DNA from: Olsenella sp. An285
GTDB lineage: Bacteria; Actinomycetota; Coriobacteriia; Coriobacteriales; Atopobiaceae
DNA: 64,000 nucleotides
Reading direction: 5' to 3'
NCBI RefSeq assembly: GCF_002159625.1
Contig: NZ_NFIZ01000002.1
Coordinates: forward strand, 124,001-188,000
A program made the translations under genes and the position numbers. The notes beneath the pieces are model-generated. The model was not told where the DNA came from and ran no database searches. It worked only from the letters and a program-made list of their open reading frames with translations. This document shows positions 52,670 through 60,145 of this stretch, piece after piece (the stretch's first letter is position 1; each line of letters starts with the position of its first letter).

Positions 52670-55156
52670 ATGGCGATTGAGCAGACGTCACTGTTTACCC
52701 AGAACCAGGCCCCGACCATAGACCTCGACGGGCTCAACCCCGCCCAGCGCGAGGCTGTTGAGTGCACGCGCGGCCCGCTGCTCGTGCTCGCCGGCGCGGG
52801 CTCGGGCAAGACGCGCGTGCTCACGGTGCGCATCGCCCACATGATCGCGGACGAGGGCGTTCGCCCCTGGCAGGTTCTGGCCATCACGTTCACCAACAAG
52901 GCCGCGGCCGAGATGCGCGAGCGCCTGGACGCGCTGCTCCCGGGCGGCACGCGCGGCATGTGGGTCTGCACCTTCCATGCCATGTGCGTGCGCATGCTGC
53001 GTGAGGACCCCGAGCTCGTGGGCTACCGCCCCAACTTCACCATCTACGATGACGATGACTCAAAGCGCCTGGTCAAGTCCATCATGGCGGACCTCGACAT
53101 AGACCAGAAGCAGTTCCCGATGAACTCGATTCGCGCCAAGATCTCCTCGGCCAAGAACGCGCTCGTGGGCCCTGACGAGATGGCGAGCTCCTCCAACCCG
53201 GCCGACCGCGCGGCCGCGCGCGTCTACCGCGAGCTCGACGCCCGCCTCGCGCGCGCCAACGCGATGGACTTCGACGATCTCCTGGTCAAGACCTTCGAGC
53301 TGCTCTCCCGCCGTCCCGAGGTGCTCGCGCGCTACCAGGACCGCTTCCGCCAGATCAGCGTGGACGAGTACCAGGACACCAACCACGTCCAGTACGCGAT
53401 CACCAACCTCCTTGCCGCCCGTCACCGCAACCTCATGGTCGTGGGTGACGACGACCAGTCCATCTACAGCTGGCGCGGCGCGGACATCCAGAACATCCTC
53501 GACTTCGAGAAGGACTACCCGGACGCCCACGTGGTGCGCCTCGAGCAGAACTACCGCTCCACGGGGCACATCCTGGCGGCGGCCAACGCCGTGGTGGCCA
53601 ACAACTCGCGCCGCAAGCCCAAGCGCCTGTTCACGGACTCCGGCGACGGCGAGAAGATCCGCGTGTTCCAGGCCTCCGACGAGCGCGACGAGGGCCGCTG
53701 GATAGGCTCGGAGATCGAGAAGCTCCACGACGGCGGCACGAGCTACGACGACATGGCCGTCTTCTACCGCACCAACGCGCAGTCGCGCATCCTCGAGGAC
53801 ATGTTCCTGCGCGCAGGCGTGCCCTACAAGATCGTGGGCGGTACGCGCTTCTTCGACCGCGCCGAGGTGCGCGACGTCATGGCCTACCTCAAGGTCGTGG
53901 TGAACCCGGACGACGACGTGGCGGCCCTGCGCGTGGTCAACACGCCGCGCCGTGGCATCGGCACCACCTCCATCAACAAGATTCGCTCGCTCGCCGCGGA
54001 CGAGGGGATTTCGTTCTTCGCCGCCTGCGAGATGGCCATTGCGGAGGAGGGCCTTCTGGGCGCGAAGGTGCGCTCGGCCCTCGCGGAGTTCACGGGCGCC
54101 ATCGAGGCGGGCCGCCACTTCACGGGCGAGCTCGCGGACGTGGTGGAGGCCATCGTGGAGCGCTCGGGTCTCATCAGAGCGCTCGAGGCAGAGCACAGCG
54201 TGGAGGCGGACGGCCGCATCGAGAACATCAGGGAGTTCCTGGGCGTCGCCGCCGAGTTCGACGAGACGCACGACGCCGTGGAGACCCTCGAGAGCCTGGA
54301 GCAGCTCCGTGCCGCGGGCGCGATCGAGCCCGACGGCTCCGGGGAGACATCCCCGACGGGCTCCGCGCTCGCTTCGCTCGCTCGCCAAGGCGAGTCGCCC
54401 TCTGGGGACGTCTCCCCGGAGCCTGCCCCGTCTAGGCCCCCGGTCGCCTCGGAGAAGCTTCCCGCGCTCATGGAGTGGCTGGCCCTGCGCTCCGACCTCG
54501 ACTCCCTCGCCGGGCAGACGCACGCCATCACGATGATGACCATACACTCGGCCAAGGGTCTCGAGTTCCCGGTGGTCTTCGTGGCCGGCATGGAGGAGGG
54601 CATCTTCCCGCACACCTCCTACGAGGGGGACCCTGCCGCGGTGGAGGAGGAGCGCCGCCTGGCCTACGTGGCCATCACGCGCGCCCGCAAGAAGCTCTAC
54701 CTCACGCACGCGGCAACGCGGCGCACGTACGGGTCGGTGCAGGCCAACCCGCCGAGCCGCTTCCTGAACGAGATCCCCTCCACGGACGTGGAGCGCGTGG
54801 GCGTGGGCTCCTCCGGCTTCTCCGGCGTGGGCTGGGAGAAGCGCGGGGACCGTCACGGCACCTTCGGCAGCGGCCGCGGATCTGCGGTCTACGGCGGCAA
54901 CGTCTTCGGCTCGCGCACGCGCTCCACGGGCGGAGCGCCCCGCGCGTCGGAGTTCAAGCCCTCGCGCGCGACCGCGCCCGCGCGCCCCGCGCCCGCCGCG
55001 TCCTTCTCGCCCGGCGACTCCGTCTCCCACAAGACCTTCGGCCCCGGCAAGGTGCTCGCCGTCACGGGGGACACCATCGAGGTCAAGTTCACGCGCACGG
55101 GCAAGACCAAGAAGCTCCTCAAGGGCTTTGCCCCGCTGGTCAAGATCGAGGGGTAG
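52670..55156 (+). CDS. pcrA: ATP-dependent DNA helicase, UvrD/PcrA type
   Basis: 828-aa superfamily 1A helicase: Walker A GAGSGKT (about 43-49), TFTNKAAAEM, DEYQDTN for motif II, GDDDQSIYSWRGAD for motif III, motif IV-V around TMMTIHSAKGLEFPVVFV and VAITRARKKLYL for motif VI. The C-terminal tail ends in a KVLAVTGDTIEVKF domain that in PcrA contacts RNA polymerase. It unwinds DNA in repair and removes RecA. Residues about 556-585 are encoded by a palindromic element. The ATG at 52670 follows GAGAGGAACC. Confidence 0.93.
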   Translation: MAIEQTSLFTQNQAPTIDLDGLNPAQREAVECTRGPLLVLAGAGSGKTRVLTVRIAHMIADEGVRPWQVLAITFTNKAAAEMRERLDALLPGGTRGMWVCTFHAMCVRMLREDPELVGYRPNFTIYDDDDSKRLVKSIMADLDIDQKQFPMNSIRAKISSAKNALVGPDEMASSSNPADRAAARVYRELDARLARANAMDFDDLLVKTFELLSRRPEVLARYQDRFRQISVDEYQDTNHVQYAITNLLAARHRNLMVVGDDDQSIYSWRGADIQNILDFEKDYPDAHVVRLEQNYRSTGHILAAANAVVANNSRRKPKRLFTDSGDGEKIRVFQASDERDEGRWIGSEIEKLHDGGTSYDDMAVFYRTNAQSRILEDMFLRAGVPYKIVGGTRFFDRAEVRDVMAYLKVVVNPDDDVAALRVVNTPRRGIGTTSINKIRSLAADEGISFFAACEMAIAEEGLLGAKVRSALAEFTGAIEAGRHFTGELADVVEAIVERSGLIRALEAEHSVEADGRIENIREFLGVAAEFDETHDAVETLESLEQLRAAGAIEPDGSGETSPTGSALASLARQGESPSGDVSPEPAPSRPPVASEKLPALMEWLALRSDLDSLAGQTHAITMMTIHSAKGLEFPVVFVAGMEEGIFPHTSYEGDPAAVEEERRLAYVAITRARKKLYLTHAATRRTYGSVQANPPSRFLNEIPSTDVERVGVGSSGFSGVGWEKRGDRHGTFGSGRGSAVYGGNVFGSRTRSTGGAPRASEFKPSRATAPARPAPAASFSPGDSVSHKTFGPGKVLAVTGDTIEVKFTRTGKTKKLLKGFAPLVKIEG
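54335..54423. repeat. Palindromic element within pcrA
   Basis: Arms GGCTCCGGGGAGACATCCCC (54335-54354) and GGGGACGTCTCCCCGGAGCC (54404-54423) pair over 20 bp with one mismatch. The 49-nt loop contains CGCTCGCTTCGCTCGCTCG. It is translated as Gly/Ser/Glu-rich sequence in a variable loop just before the TMMTIHSAKG motif. Confidence 0.85.
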
Positions 55157-55171
55157 GCTGGTTGCAGAGAT

Positions 55172-55226
55172 TTATGCGTTCGCATAAGTTTCAGGGGAGA
55201 GACCGTTGATTTATGCGTACGCATAA
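55172..55226. promoter_or_regulatory. Twin TTATGCG dyads upstream of mscS
   Basis: TTATGCGTTCGCATAA (55172-55187) and TTATGCGTACGCATAA (55211-55226) are near-identical palindromes with centres 39 bp apart, the second 29 bp before the mscS start. They look like a paired operator. The first also lies 15 bp after the pcrA stop. Confidence 0.6.
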
Positions 55227-55255
55227 AACAGGTTCGATGTCGTGGGGAGGCGAGG

Positions 55256-56020
55256 ATGGAGCATCTTCTGGGCATAGACGCGGGCGGCTGGCTCGACAAG
55301 TGCGTGACGCTGGCTGTTGCGGTGGTCGTTGCGGTGCTGATCGAGCGGGTGGTCCTGCGGCTCATGCACAAGCTGCTCGACGCCTCGAACCTCCCGAGCG
55401 CCTCGCTCTTCATCAACATCGCCCGCGCCATCATCTGGGTGCTGGCGCTGATGAGCGTCATGCGCCCGGTCTTTGGCGTGGACCCCGCGGGCTTCGTCGC
55501 CGCCCTCGGCGTGGTCTCCATCGCCGTCTCCCTGGGCATGCAGGACACGATCTCCAACATCATCGGCGGCATCAGCCTCATGCTGAGCAAGGCCGTCCAG
55601 CCCGGGGACTACATCTCGGTGGGTGACGTCACGGGCGAGGTCACGGACGTCACCTGGCGCAGCACCACCGTTCTCATGCGCGGCGGCGCCCAGGAGGTCA
55701 TCCCCAACTCGGTGCTCTCCAAGACCGCCCTCACGCGCATCACGCCCTGGACCGCGGGCTACTGCGGCGTGGCAATCGCCGTGGTGCCGGGCGCGGACCT
55801 CACCGCCGTGGCGGACGAGTGCTGCCGCGTGGCGGCGCGCGAGCTCGCCGACCTGCTCGACCCCGCCTTCGAGACCGACGTCATCTTCACCGCGTTCACC
55901 GCCTACGGCACGCAGGGGGAGGTCCGCCTGCACGTCAAGTCCGACGTGGTCTTCTCCTCCGCGCAGGACCGCCTGGCGCGCGCCCTCTCCGGCATGCCCT
56001 GGCTCGCGAGCTGCGTGTAG
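55256..56020 (+). CDS. Small-conductance mechanosensitive channel
   Basis: 254-aa MscS family protein with three N-terminal helices. The pore-lining segment AALGVVSIAVSLGMQDTISNIIGGISLM is followed by the MscS beta domain (PGDYISVGDVTGEVTDVTWRSTTVLMRGGAQEVIPNS). It releases solutes during hypo-osmotic shock. The ATG at 55256 follows GGGGAGGCGAGG. Confidence 0.9.
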   Translation: MEHLLGIDAGGWLDKCVTLAVAVVVAVLIERVVLRLMHKLLDASNLPSASLFINIARAIIWVLALMSVMRPVFGVDPAGFVAALGVVSIAVSLGMQDTISNIIGGISLMLSKAVQPGDYISVGDVTGEVTDVTWRSTTVLMRGGAQEVIPNSVLSKTALTRITPWTAGYCGVAIAVVPGADLTAVADECCRVAARELADLLDPAFETDVIFTAFTAYGTQGEVRLHVKSDVVFSSAQDRLARALSGMPWLASCV

Positions 56021-56056
56021 GGCGCGGGGCCAGGGCGCCGGGCGAGAAGAGCCTCG

Positions 56057-57259
56057 CTACGCCTCCGTCACGTCCTCGATCTGGAAGATCGGCGTGGAGA
56101 GGCGCAGGTCTGCCGCGATCTCCTCCTCCGTGGGGGTGGGGAAGTCGTGCCAAGGGAGCTCCTCCTCAAGGCACTGGGAGAAGTCGTCGTCCAGGGCGAG
56201 CAGCGCGTCGAAGCGCTCGGAGAGCACCTCCTCGTAGCCGTCCACCAGCGTGATTCGATAGCGGCGCGTCTGCGCGTCCCTGTTTGCGAACGCGGCCGTG
56301 GCCTCGAGTCGGGCCTCGCCGAGCGCGTCCGCTGCGCAGGTGAAGCTGTTCACGTAGAGCGTGCGCTGCCACTCCTCGAAGGACTCCCGCGTCGCGGCGT
56401 GCGCGCGGAAGCTCTCGAGGTAGGCCTCGCGCGCGGCCTGGATCTGGGGCTGCAGCGCTTCGTACTCCGCATACGCCTCCTCGGTGAGGCGCTGCACGCG
56501 CTCGAGGTGCTCCTCGTCCGTCTCTCCCTCCCGCCAGGCATACTCGCCCGTGTTGCTCCACGGACGTGACTCCAGGTCCAGCCAGGCGCGGAGCAGCTGG
56601 AGGGTCTCGTCACTTGCCCAGAAGGCATCGCGGTTGTTGACCGTGAGGTAGGGCACGTTGCCGTTGACATCGAGACAGGGCGCGTCGCCCGATGCCGCCG
56701 GGTCGATGGTCACTGTCTCGGGGGCATCTCCCGGAGGCATCTCGTCGCCATAGTCTCCTGGCGCCTCCGTGTAGATCTCAACGACGGGATACTCGGTCGC
56801 CGGATTGTGGACTGAGGGGCGATCGATCGTCGCCACGGGACTGTCCGTCACCCGGTACGTCACCGACTCCACTCTGCTGCCGGTGACGCTGAGGTTGAGG
56901 GAGAGGCGGATGTAAGGCCCGTACGTGCCGTCGCAGGGCATGAGTCCCTCGGGCCCCGCGCTCACTGCCACGGCATTGCCCTCCTCCGCGGCCTGGGCGA
57001 TGACGAGTCCAAAGGCGCCCTTGTCACCAGGGCCCAGGAGGACGGGCAGACCCAGGGCGAGCCCCGCCGCGACGGCGCATCCCGCCGCCCCCACGAGCAC
57101 GGCCCGGCGCGTGACGGGTGCGCGCGCGACCGTCGTCTCCCGCTCGTGGCGCCGCAGCTCGTGCACGCGCTCGATCACGGCGTCGTCGAGCTCCTTGCCG
57201 GGCCGGACTCCCTCGTAGAGATGGCGCAGGTTCTTCTCCACAGGGCTCTTCTCGCTCAT
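56057..57259 (-). CDS. Membrane partner of the ECF sigma factor (candidate anti-sigma)
   Basis: 400-aa protein with a short cytoplasmic N-terminus (1-50), one transmembrane helix (51-76) and a large extracytoplasmic region. Its ATG overlaps the sigma-factor stop (ATGA), the usual arrangement for an anti-sigma factor, but no zinc-binding HxxxCxxC motif is present and the extracytoplasmic domain is not one I recognise. Asp/Glu-rich helical sequence fills the C-terminal half. The helix begins TRRAVLVGAAG, a twin-arginine-like motif. GAGAAGAAC encodes residues 8-10. Anti-sigma function is inferred only from coupling and topology. Confidence 0.65.
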   Translation of the reverse strand: MSEKSPVEKNLRHLYEGVRPGKELDDAVIERVHELRRHERETTVARAPVTRRAVLVGAAGCAVAAGLALGLPVLLGPGDKGAFGLVIAQAAEEGNAVAVSAGPEGLMPCDGTYGPYIRLSLNLSVTGSRVESVTYRVTDSPVATIDRPSVHNPATEYPVVEIYTEAPGDYGDEMPPGDAPETVTIDPAASGDAPCLDVNGNVPYLTVNNRDAFWASDETLQLLRAWLDLESRPWSNTGEYAWREGETDEEHLERVQRLTEEAYAEYEALQPQIQAAREAYLESFRAHAATRESFEEWQRTLYVNSFTCAADALGEARLEATAAFANRDAQTRRYRITLVDGYEEVLSERFDALLALDDDFSQCLEEELPWHDFPTPTEEEIAADLRLSTPIFQIEDVTEA

Positions 57260-57762
57260 GACATGCCTCCCAGATAGACTCGCAGCTTGTTCGTGGCGCG
57301 CGAGAGTCGCGTGCGCACGGCGGACTCGGAGATGCCGCACGCTGCGGCGATGGCGTCGACGGGCAGCTGCTCCACATAGCGCAGGTGCACGACGGTGCGG
57401 TAGCGCTCGGGCAGGCGCTGGACGGCCGACCAGAGCTCGGCGGGGTCCCGGGCGCCCTCGTCCTTCTCGCCCTGCGCCACCTCGATGCCCAGCGCGTCGA
57501 AGGACTGCGCGTGCCGGCGCCACCACGAGCGCGCGAGGTCCCGACAGCGGTTGACCGTGGCGCGCAGCAGCCACGCGCGCAGGTGGTCGGCGTCGGCGAA
57601 CTCTGTGTCGCTGCAGGCCAGCGCCACGAAGACGTCCTGGTAGACGTCCTCGGCGTCGGCGCGCGATCCGGTCTGCGCGAGTGCCAGGCGCAGCACGCTG
57701 GCGCCGTGGTCGCGCATCGTCCGCCGCAGGAACGCGTCGTCTCTCACCACCCGCTGGGGCAT
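57256..57762 (-). CDS. ECF RNA polymerase sigma factor
   Basis: 168-aa sigma-70 factor of the extracytoplasmic-function group. Region 2 covers about 10-75 (EDVYQDVFVALACSD, LRAWLLRATVNRCRDLAR) and region 4 about 110-160 (LPERYRTVVHLRYVEQLPVDAIAAACGISESAVRTRLSRATNKLR). The ATG at 57762 has AGAAGGAG upstream. It is divergent from luxS over 139 bp. Confidence 0.93.
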   Translation of the reverse strand: MPQRVVRDDAFLRRTMRDHGASVLRLALAQTGSRADAEDVYQDVFVALACSDTEFADADHLRAWLLRATVNRCRDLARSWWRRHAQSFDALGIEVAQGEKDEGARDPAELWSAVQRLPERYRTVVHLRYVEQLPVDAIAAACGISESAVRTRLSRATNKLRVYLGGMS

Positions 57763-57901
57763 CGTGTCTCCTTCTCTCGGGGCCTCTGTCTATAACACGA
57801 GGCTGCGTCCCGTCTGTCCCAAAATAGTCGGGGCGCCCGACTCGCTACACTTGGGTGAATGAAGAACCGCCGAGAAGAACCTCTGCTCGTGAAGGAGCCC
57901 C

Positions 57902-58390
57902 ATGGAGAAGATCGCCAGCTTCACCGTCAACCACCTTGCGCTCGAGCCGGGCGTCTACGTGTCCCGCGTGGACGCCGACCCGGCGACGGGCGCCGTGGTC
58001 ACCACCTTTGACCTGCGCCTCACCGCGCCTAACCGCGAGCCCGTGATGGACACCGCGGCCGTCCACGCCATCGAGCACCTGGGCGCCACCTACCTGCGCA
58101 ACAGCCCGGAGTGGCGAGACCGCGTGGTCTACTTTGGCCCGATGGGCTGCCGCACGGGCTTCTACCTCATCCTCTTTGGGTCACACACCTCCGCCGAGGT
58201 GGCACCGCTCGTGCGCGAGACCTTCGAGTTCGTGCGCGACTTCGAGGGCGAGATTCCCGGCGCGCGCCCGGAGGAGTGCGGCAACTGGCACGACGCCGAC
58301 CTCGTGCAGGCCAAGTGGTGGGCCCGCCGCTACCTGGAGGGCACGCTCGAGCACATCGACGAGGCGCATCTCGTCTATCCTCAGGACTGA
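57902..58390 (+). CDS. luxS: S-ribosylhomocysteine lyase
   Basis: 162-aa LuxS with the metal ligands His55, His59 (HAIEH) and Cys126 (EECGNWHD) and the catalytic Cys83 (GPMGCRTGFY). It splits S-ribosylhomocysteine into homocysteine and the AI-2 precursor DPD. The ATG at 57902 follows AAGGAG. A GCTACACT -10-like box lies at 57844 and GAGAAGAAC in the leader at 57872. The partner Pfs is next, completing the activated methyl cycle. Confidence 0.95.
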   Translation: MEKIASFTVNHLALEPGVYVSRVDADPATGAVVTTFDLRLTAPNREPVMDTAAVHAIEHLGATYLRNSPEWRDRVVYFGPMGCRTGFYLILFGSHTSAEVAPLVRETFEFVRDFEGEIPGARPEECGNWHDADLVQAKWWARRYLEGTLEHIDEAHLVYPQD

Positions 58391-58414
58391 GATTTTGTGA
58401 CCGACGTGCGACAT

Positions 58415-58585
58415 GTGCGGCAGTACGACGTTTTTCCTGCCGATAGTGTCGCGTACTCGCACCTTTCCTGTTGGTGTGCGGAGAAGCGACACTTTCAGCG
58501 CGGAAAACGTCGGATAATTGCACCTTTTTTGGCTGAGGTGCGGCAGTCGGACGCTTTTGATACACAAGATGTCGCGCCCGCGCAC
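58415..58585. repeat. Array of three 48-nt dyad units (units 1-3)
   Basis: Units at 58415-58462, 58476-58523 and 58538-58585 are each exactly 48 nt, separated by 13 and 14 nt. Each begins GTGCGG and ends in GCAC, with a second paired block near positions 12-16 and 33-37 (CGACG/CGTCG type) and a free central 16 nt. It lies between luxS and pfs, ending 40 bp before pfs. Confidence 0.75.
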
Positions 58586-58625
58586 CTGAGCGAGAGCGCG
58601 ACAGCTTCGAAGTGAGGAGGCAGGC

Positions 58626-59327
58626 ATGAAGATCGGAATCATCGGCGCCATGGACGTCGAGGTCGAGCACCTCAAGAACGAGCTCGCGGACGCTCGCGCG
58701 GAGCGCGTGGCCGGGCAGGACTACTGCTCGGGGCGCCTGGGCGAGAAGGACGTGGTTGTTGTCAAGTGCGGCGTGGGCAAGGTCAACGCCGGCATCTGCG
58801 CCCAGGTGCTGGCCGACCATTTTGGCTGCACGCACCTCATCAACACCGGCATCGCGGGCTCGCTCGACCCGGAGCGGCTGGACATCGGCGACCTCGTGGT
58901 GGCCACGGACTGCGTCCAGCACGACTTCACGGTGGAGGAGCTCGGCTACACGCCGGGCCTCATTCCCGGTCGGGAGCGCGTGGAGTTCGTTGCGGACGCG
59001 ACCCTGCGCGAGGCGGCGCTCGCCGCCGCGGCGGAGGTGGCGCCCGAGGTGAGTGCGCTGCCCGGGCGCGTGGCGTCGGGCGACCAGTTCGTCTGCCTCG
59101 AGTCCACGCGCACGCGCATCGTGGGGCAGTTCGGCGCCCTGTGCTGCGAGATGGAGGGGGCGGCCATTGCCCAGGCGGCCGAGGCCAACGGCGTGCCCTT
59201 CGTCGTGGTGCGCGCCATATCGGACAAGCCCGGAACCGAGGGCCAGGCCATGGACTACGCCACCTTCGAGCGCGCCTCCGCCGAGCGCTGCGCGAAGATC
59301 GTCGAGCGCATGGTGGCCGCGCTGTAG
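58626..59327 (+). CDS. mtnN: 5'-methylthioadenosine/S-adenosylhomocysteine nucleosidase
   Basis: 233-aa nucleosidase (Pfs) with IIGAMDVEVEHLK at the start, NTGIAGSL, and the catalytic EMEGAAIAQAA and RAISD segments. It removes adenine from SAH and MTA, giving the LuxS substrate. The ATG at 58626 follows GAGGAGG. The dyad array before it could modulate its expression relative to luxS. Confidence 0.95.
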   Translation: MKIGIIGAMDVEVEHLKNELADARAERVAGQDYCSGRLGEKDVVVVKCGVGKVNAGICAQVLADHFGCTHLINTGIAGSLDPERLDIGDLVVATDCVQHDFTVEELGYTPGLIPGRERVEFVADATLREAALAAAAEVAPEVSALPGRVASGDQFVCLESTRTRIVGQFGALCCEMEGAAIAQAAEANGVPFVVVRAISDKPGTEGQAMDYATFERASAERCAKIVERMVAAL

Positions 59328-59342
59328 GTGCGACAGCTCTAG

Positions 59343-59451
59343 GTGCGGCAGCTCGACGGAATGGCGCCGCGGAACGTCGCTTTCCCGCACCTCGTCGCGT
59401 GAGGTGCGAAAGCTCGACGGATTCGCGGCCAGAACCGTCGCGCCGCCGCAC
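59343..59451. repeat. Dyad-unit dimer (units 4-5), 109-bp direct repeat A
   Basis: Two 48-nt units (59343-59390, 59404-59451) with a 13-nt spacer. Both block pairs are perfect. The whole 109 bp recurs at 61651-61759 in the same orientation with only two differences. Confidence 0.85.
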
Positions 59452-59513
59452 CCCAGTCGCAGGGGTGCGGTGGCGCGACGTTCTTCTTGCTAAGCATCTG
59501 CTGGGGAACGCCC

Positions 59514-60050
59514 CTACGGGAGCTCCCCAAGCGTCTGCTCTGCCAGCGTGAGCGCCGATTGGGCCCGCACCAACCGCTCCTCGTCCCAGTCGACGTTCTC
59601 CCAGGGGTCCCTCTCGTCGAGCTCGATCCAGGTTCCGCTGCGGTACCGCTCCTCGGCAGGTGCCTGGTCGAGTCCGTTGGTCAGGTACGCGCTGCGTGTC
59701 CAGGAATCTCCATCCTCGCCGGCGCTGTCGGCGACAAGAACCCACCAGGTCTCGTTTTCCTCCTGGAGCACCTCGACGGTGACGCCGCGCTCGAACAGGC
59801 CAAAGAGCCTCAGTTTCTCGAGCTGTGCGTCATCGAGCGGAACGCAGGTCATCGACGACATGACCTCCTCGTCGGGCTCGACGGTCTTGTCCTTTGGCTC
59901 GGAGTCTTCGACTCGATCGGTAACCTCGGCAGGCGTCTCCTCCTGAGTGGTCTCAGGTGCCGGCGCCGGTGCGTTGGCGGTGCATCCAGCAAGAAAGAGG
60001 CCCGTCACGATTGCACCAAGAATGGCGAGCTTGTGCCGTGCGTTTACCAT
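59514..60050 (-). CDS. Hypothetical lipoprotein
   Basis: 178-aa protein with signal peptide and lipobox LFLAGC (Cys about 23), a Pro/Glu/Thr-rich linker to residue 60 and an acidic domain of about 115 residues (CVPLDDAQLEKLRLFGLFERGVTVEVLQEENETWWVL), possibly SH3-like. No family is recognised. It lies downstream of the PASTA regulator on the same strand with a 95-bp dyad-containing gap, and both are bracketed by direct repeats. It may be a sensory or wall-contact partner of that regulator. Confidence 0.7.
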   Translation of the reverse strand: MVNARHKLAILGAIVTGLFLAGCTANAPAPAPETTQEETPAEVTDRVEDSEPKDKTVEPDEEVMSSMTCVPLDDAQLEKLRLFGLFERGVTVEVLQEENETWWVLVADSAGEDGDSWTRSAYLTNGLDQAPAEERYRSGTWIELDERDPWENVDWDEERLVRAQSALTLAEQTLGELP

Positions 60051-60071
60051 GACGCCTCACGCTCCCGATAG

Positions 60072-60112
60072 TTCAGGATTACTGAACAGATTACCTTAGA
60101 TAGTATATCTAA
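60072..60112. promoter_or_regulatory. Dyads in the lipoprotein promoter region
   Basis: TTCAG-n5-CTGAA (60072-60086) and TTAGATA-GTA-TATCTAA (60096-60112) are perfect dyads in an AT-rich stretch upstream of the lipoprotein start and downstream of the regulator stop. Confidence 0.55.
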
Positions 60113-60145
60113 CCATTCTTCGTTTGATTCCTCCTAACGTCGTTC

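Noticed and set aside
52381-52680. 99-codon frame in the gap before pcrA
   Set aside because: Made largely of the CTGCAAAATCG repeats, without ribosome site, and overlapping the pcrA start.
53060-55030. 656-codon antisense frame over pcrA
   Set aside because: Same GC-driven artefact; all helicase motifs are on the plus strand.
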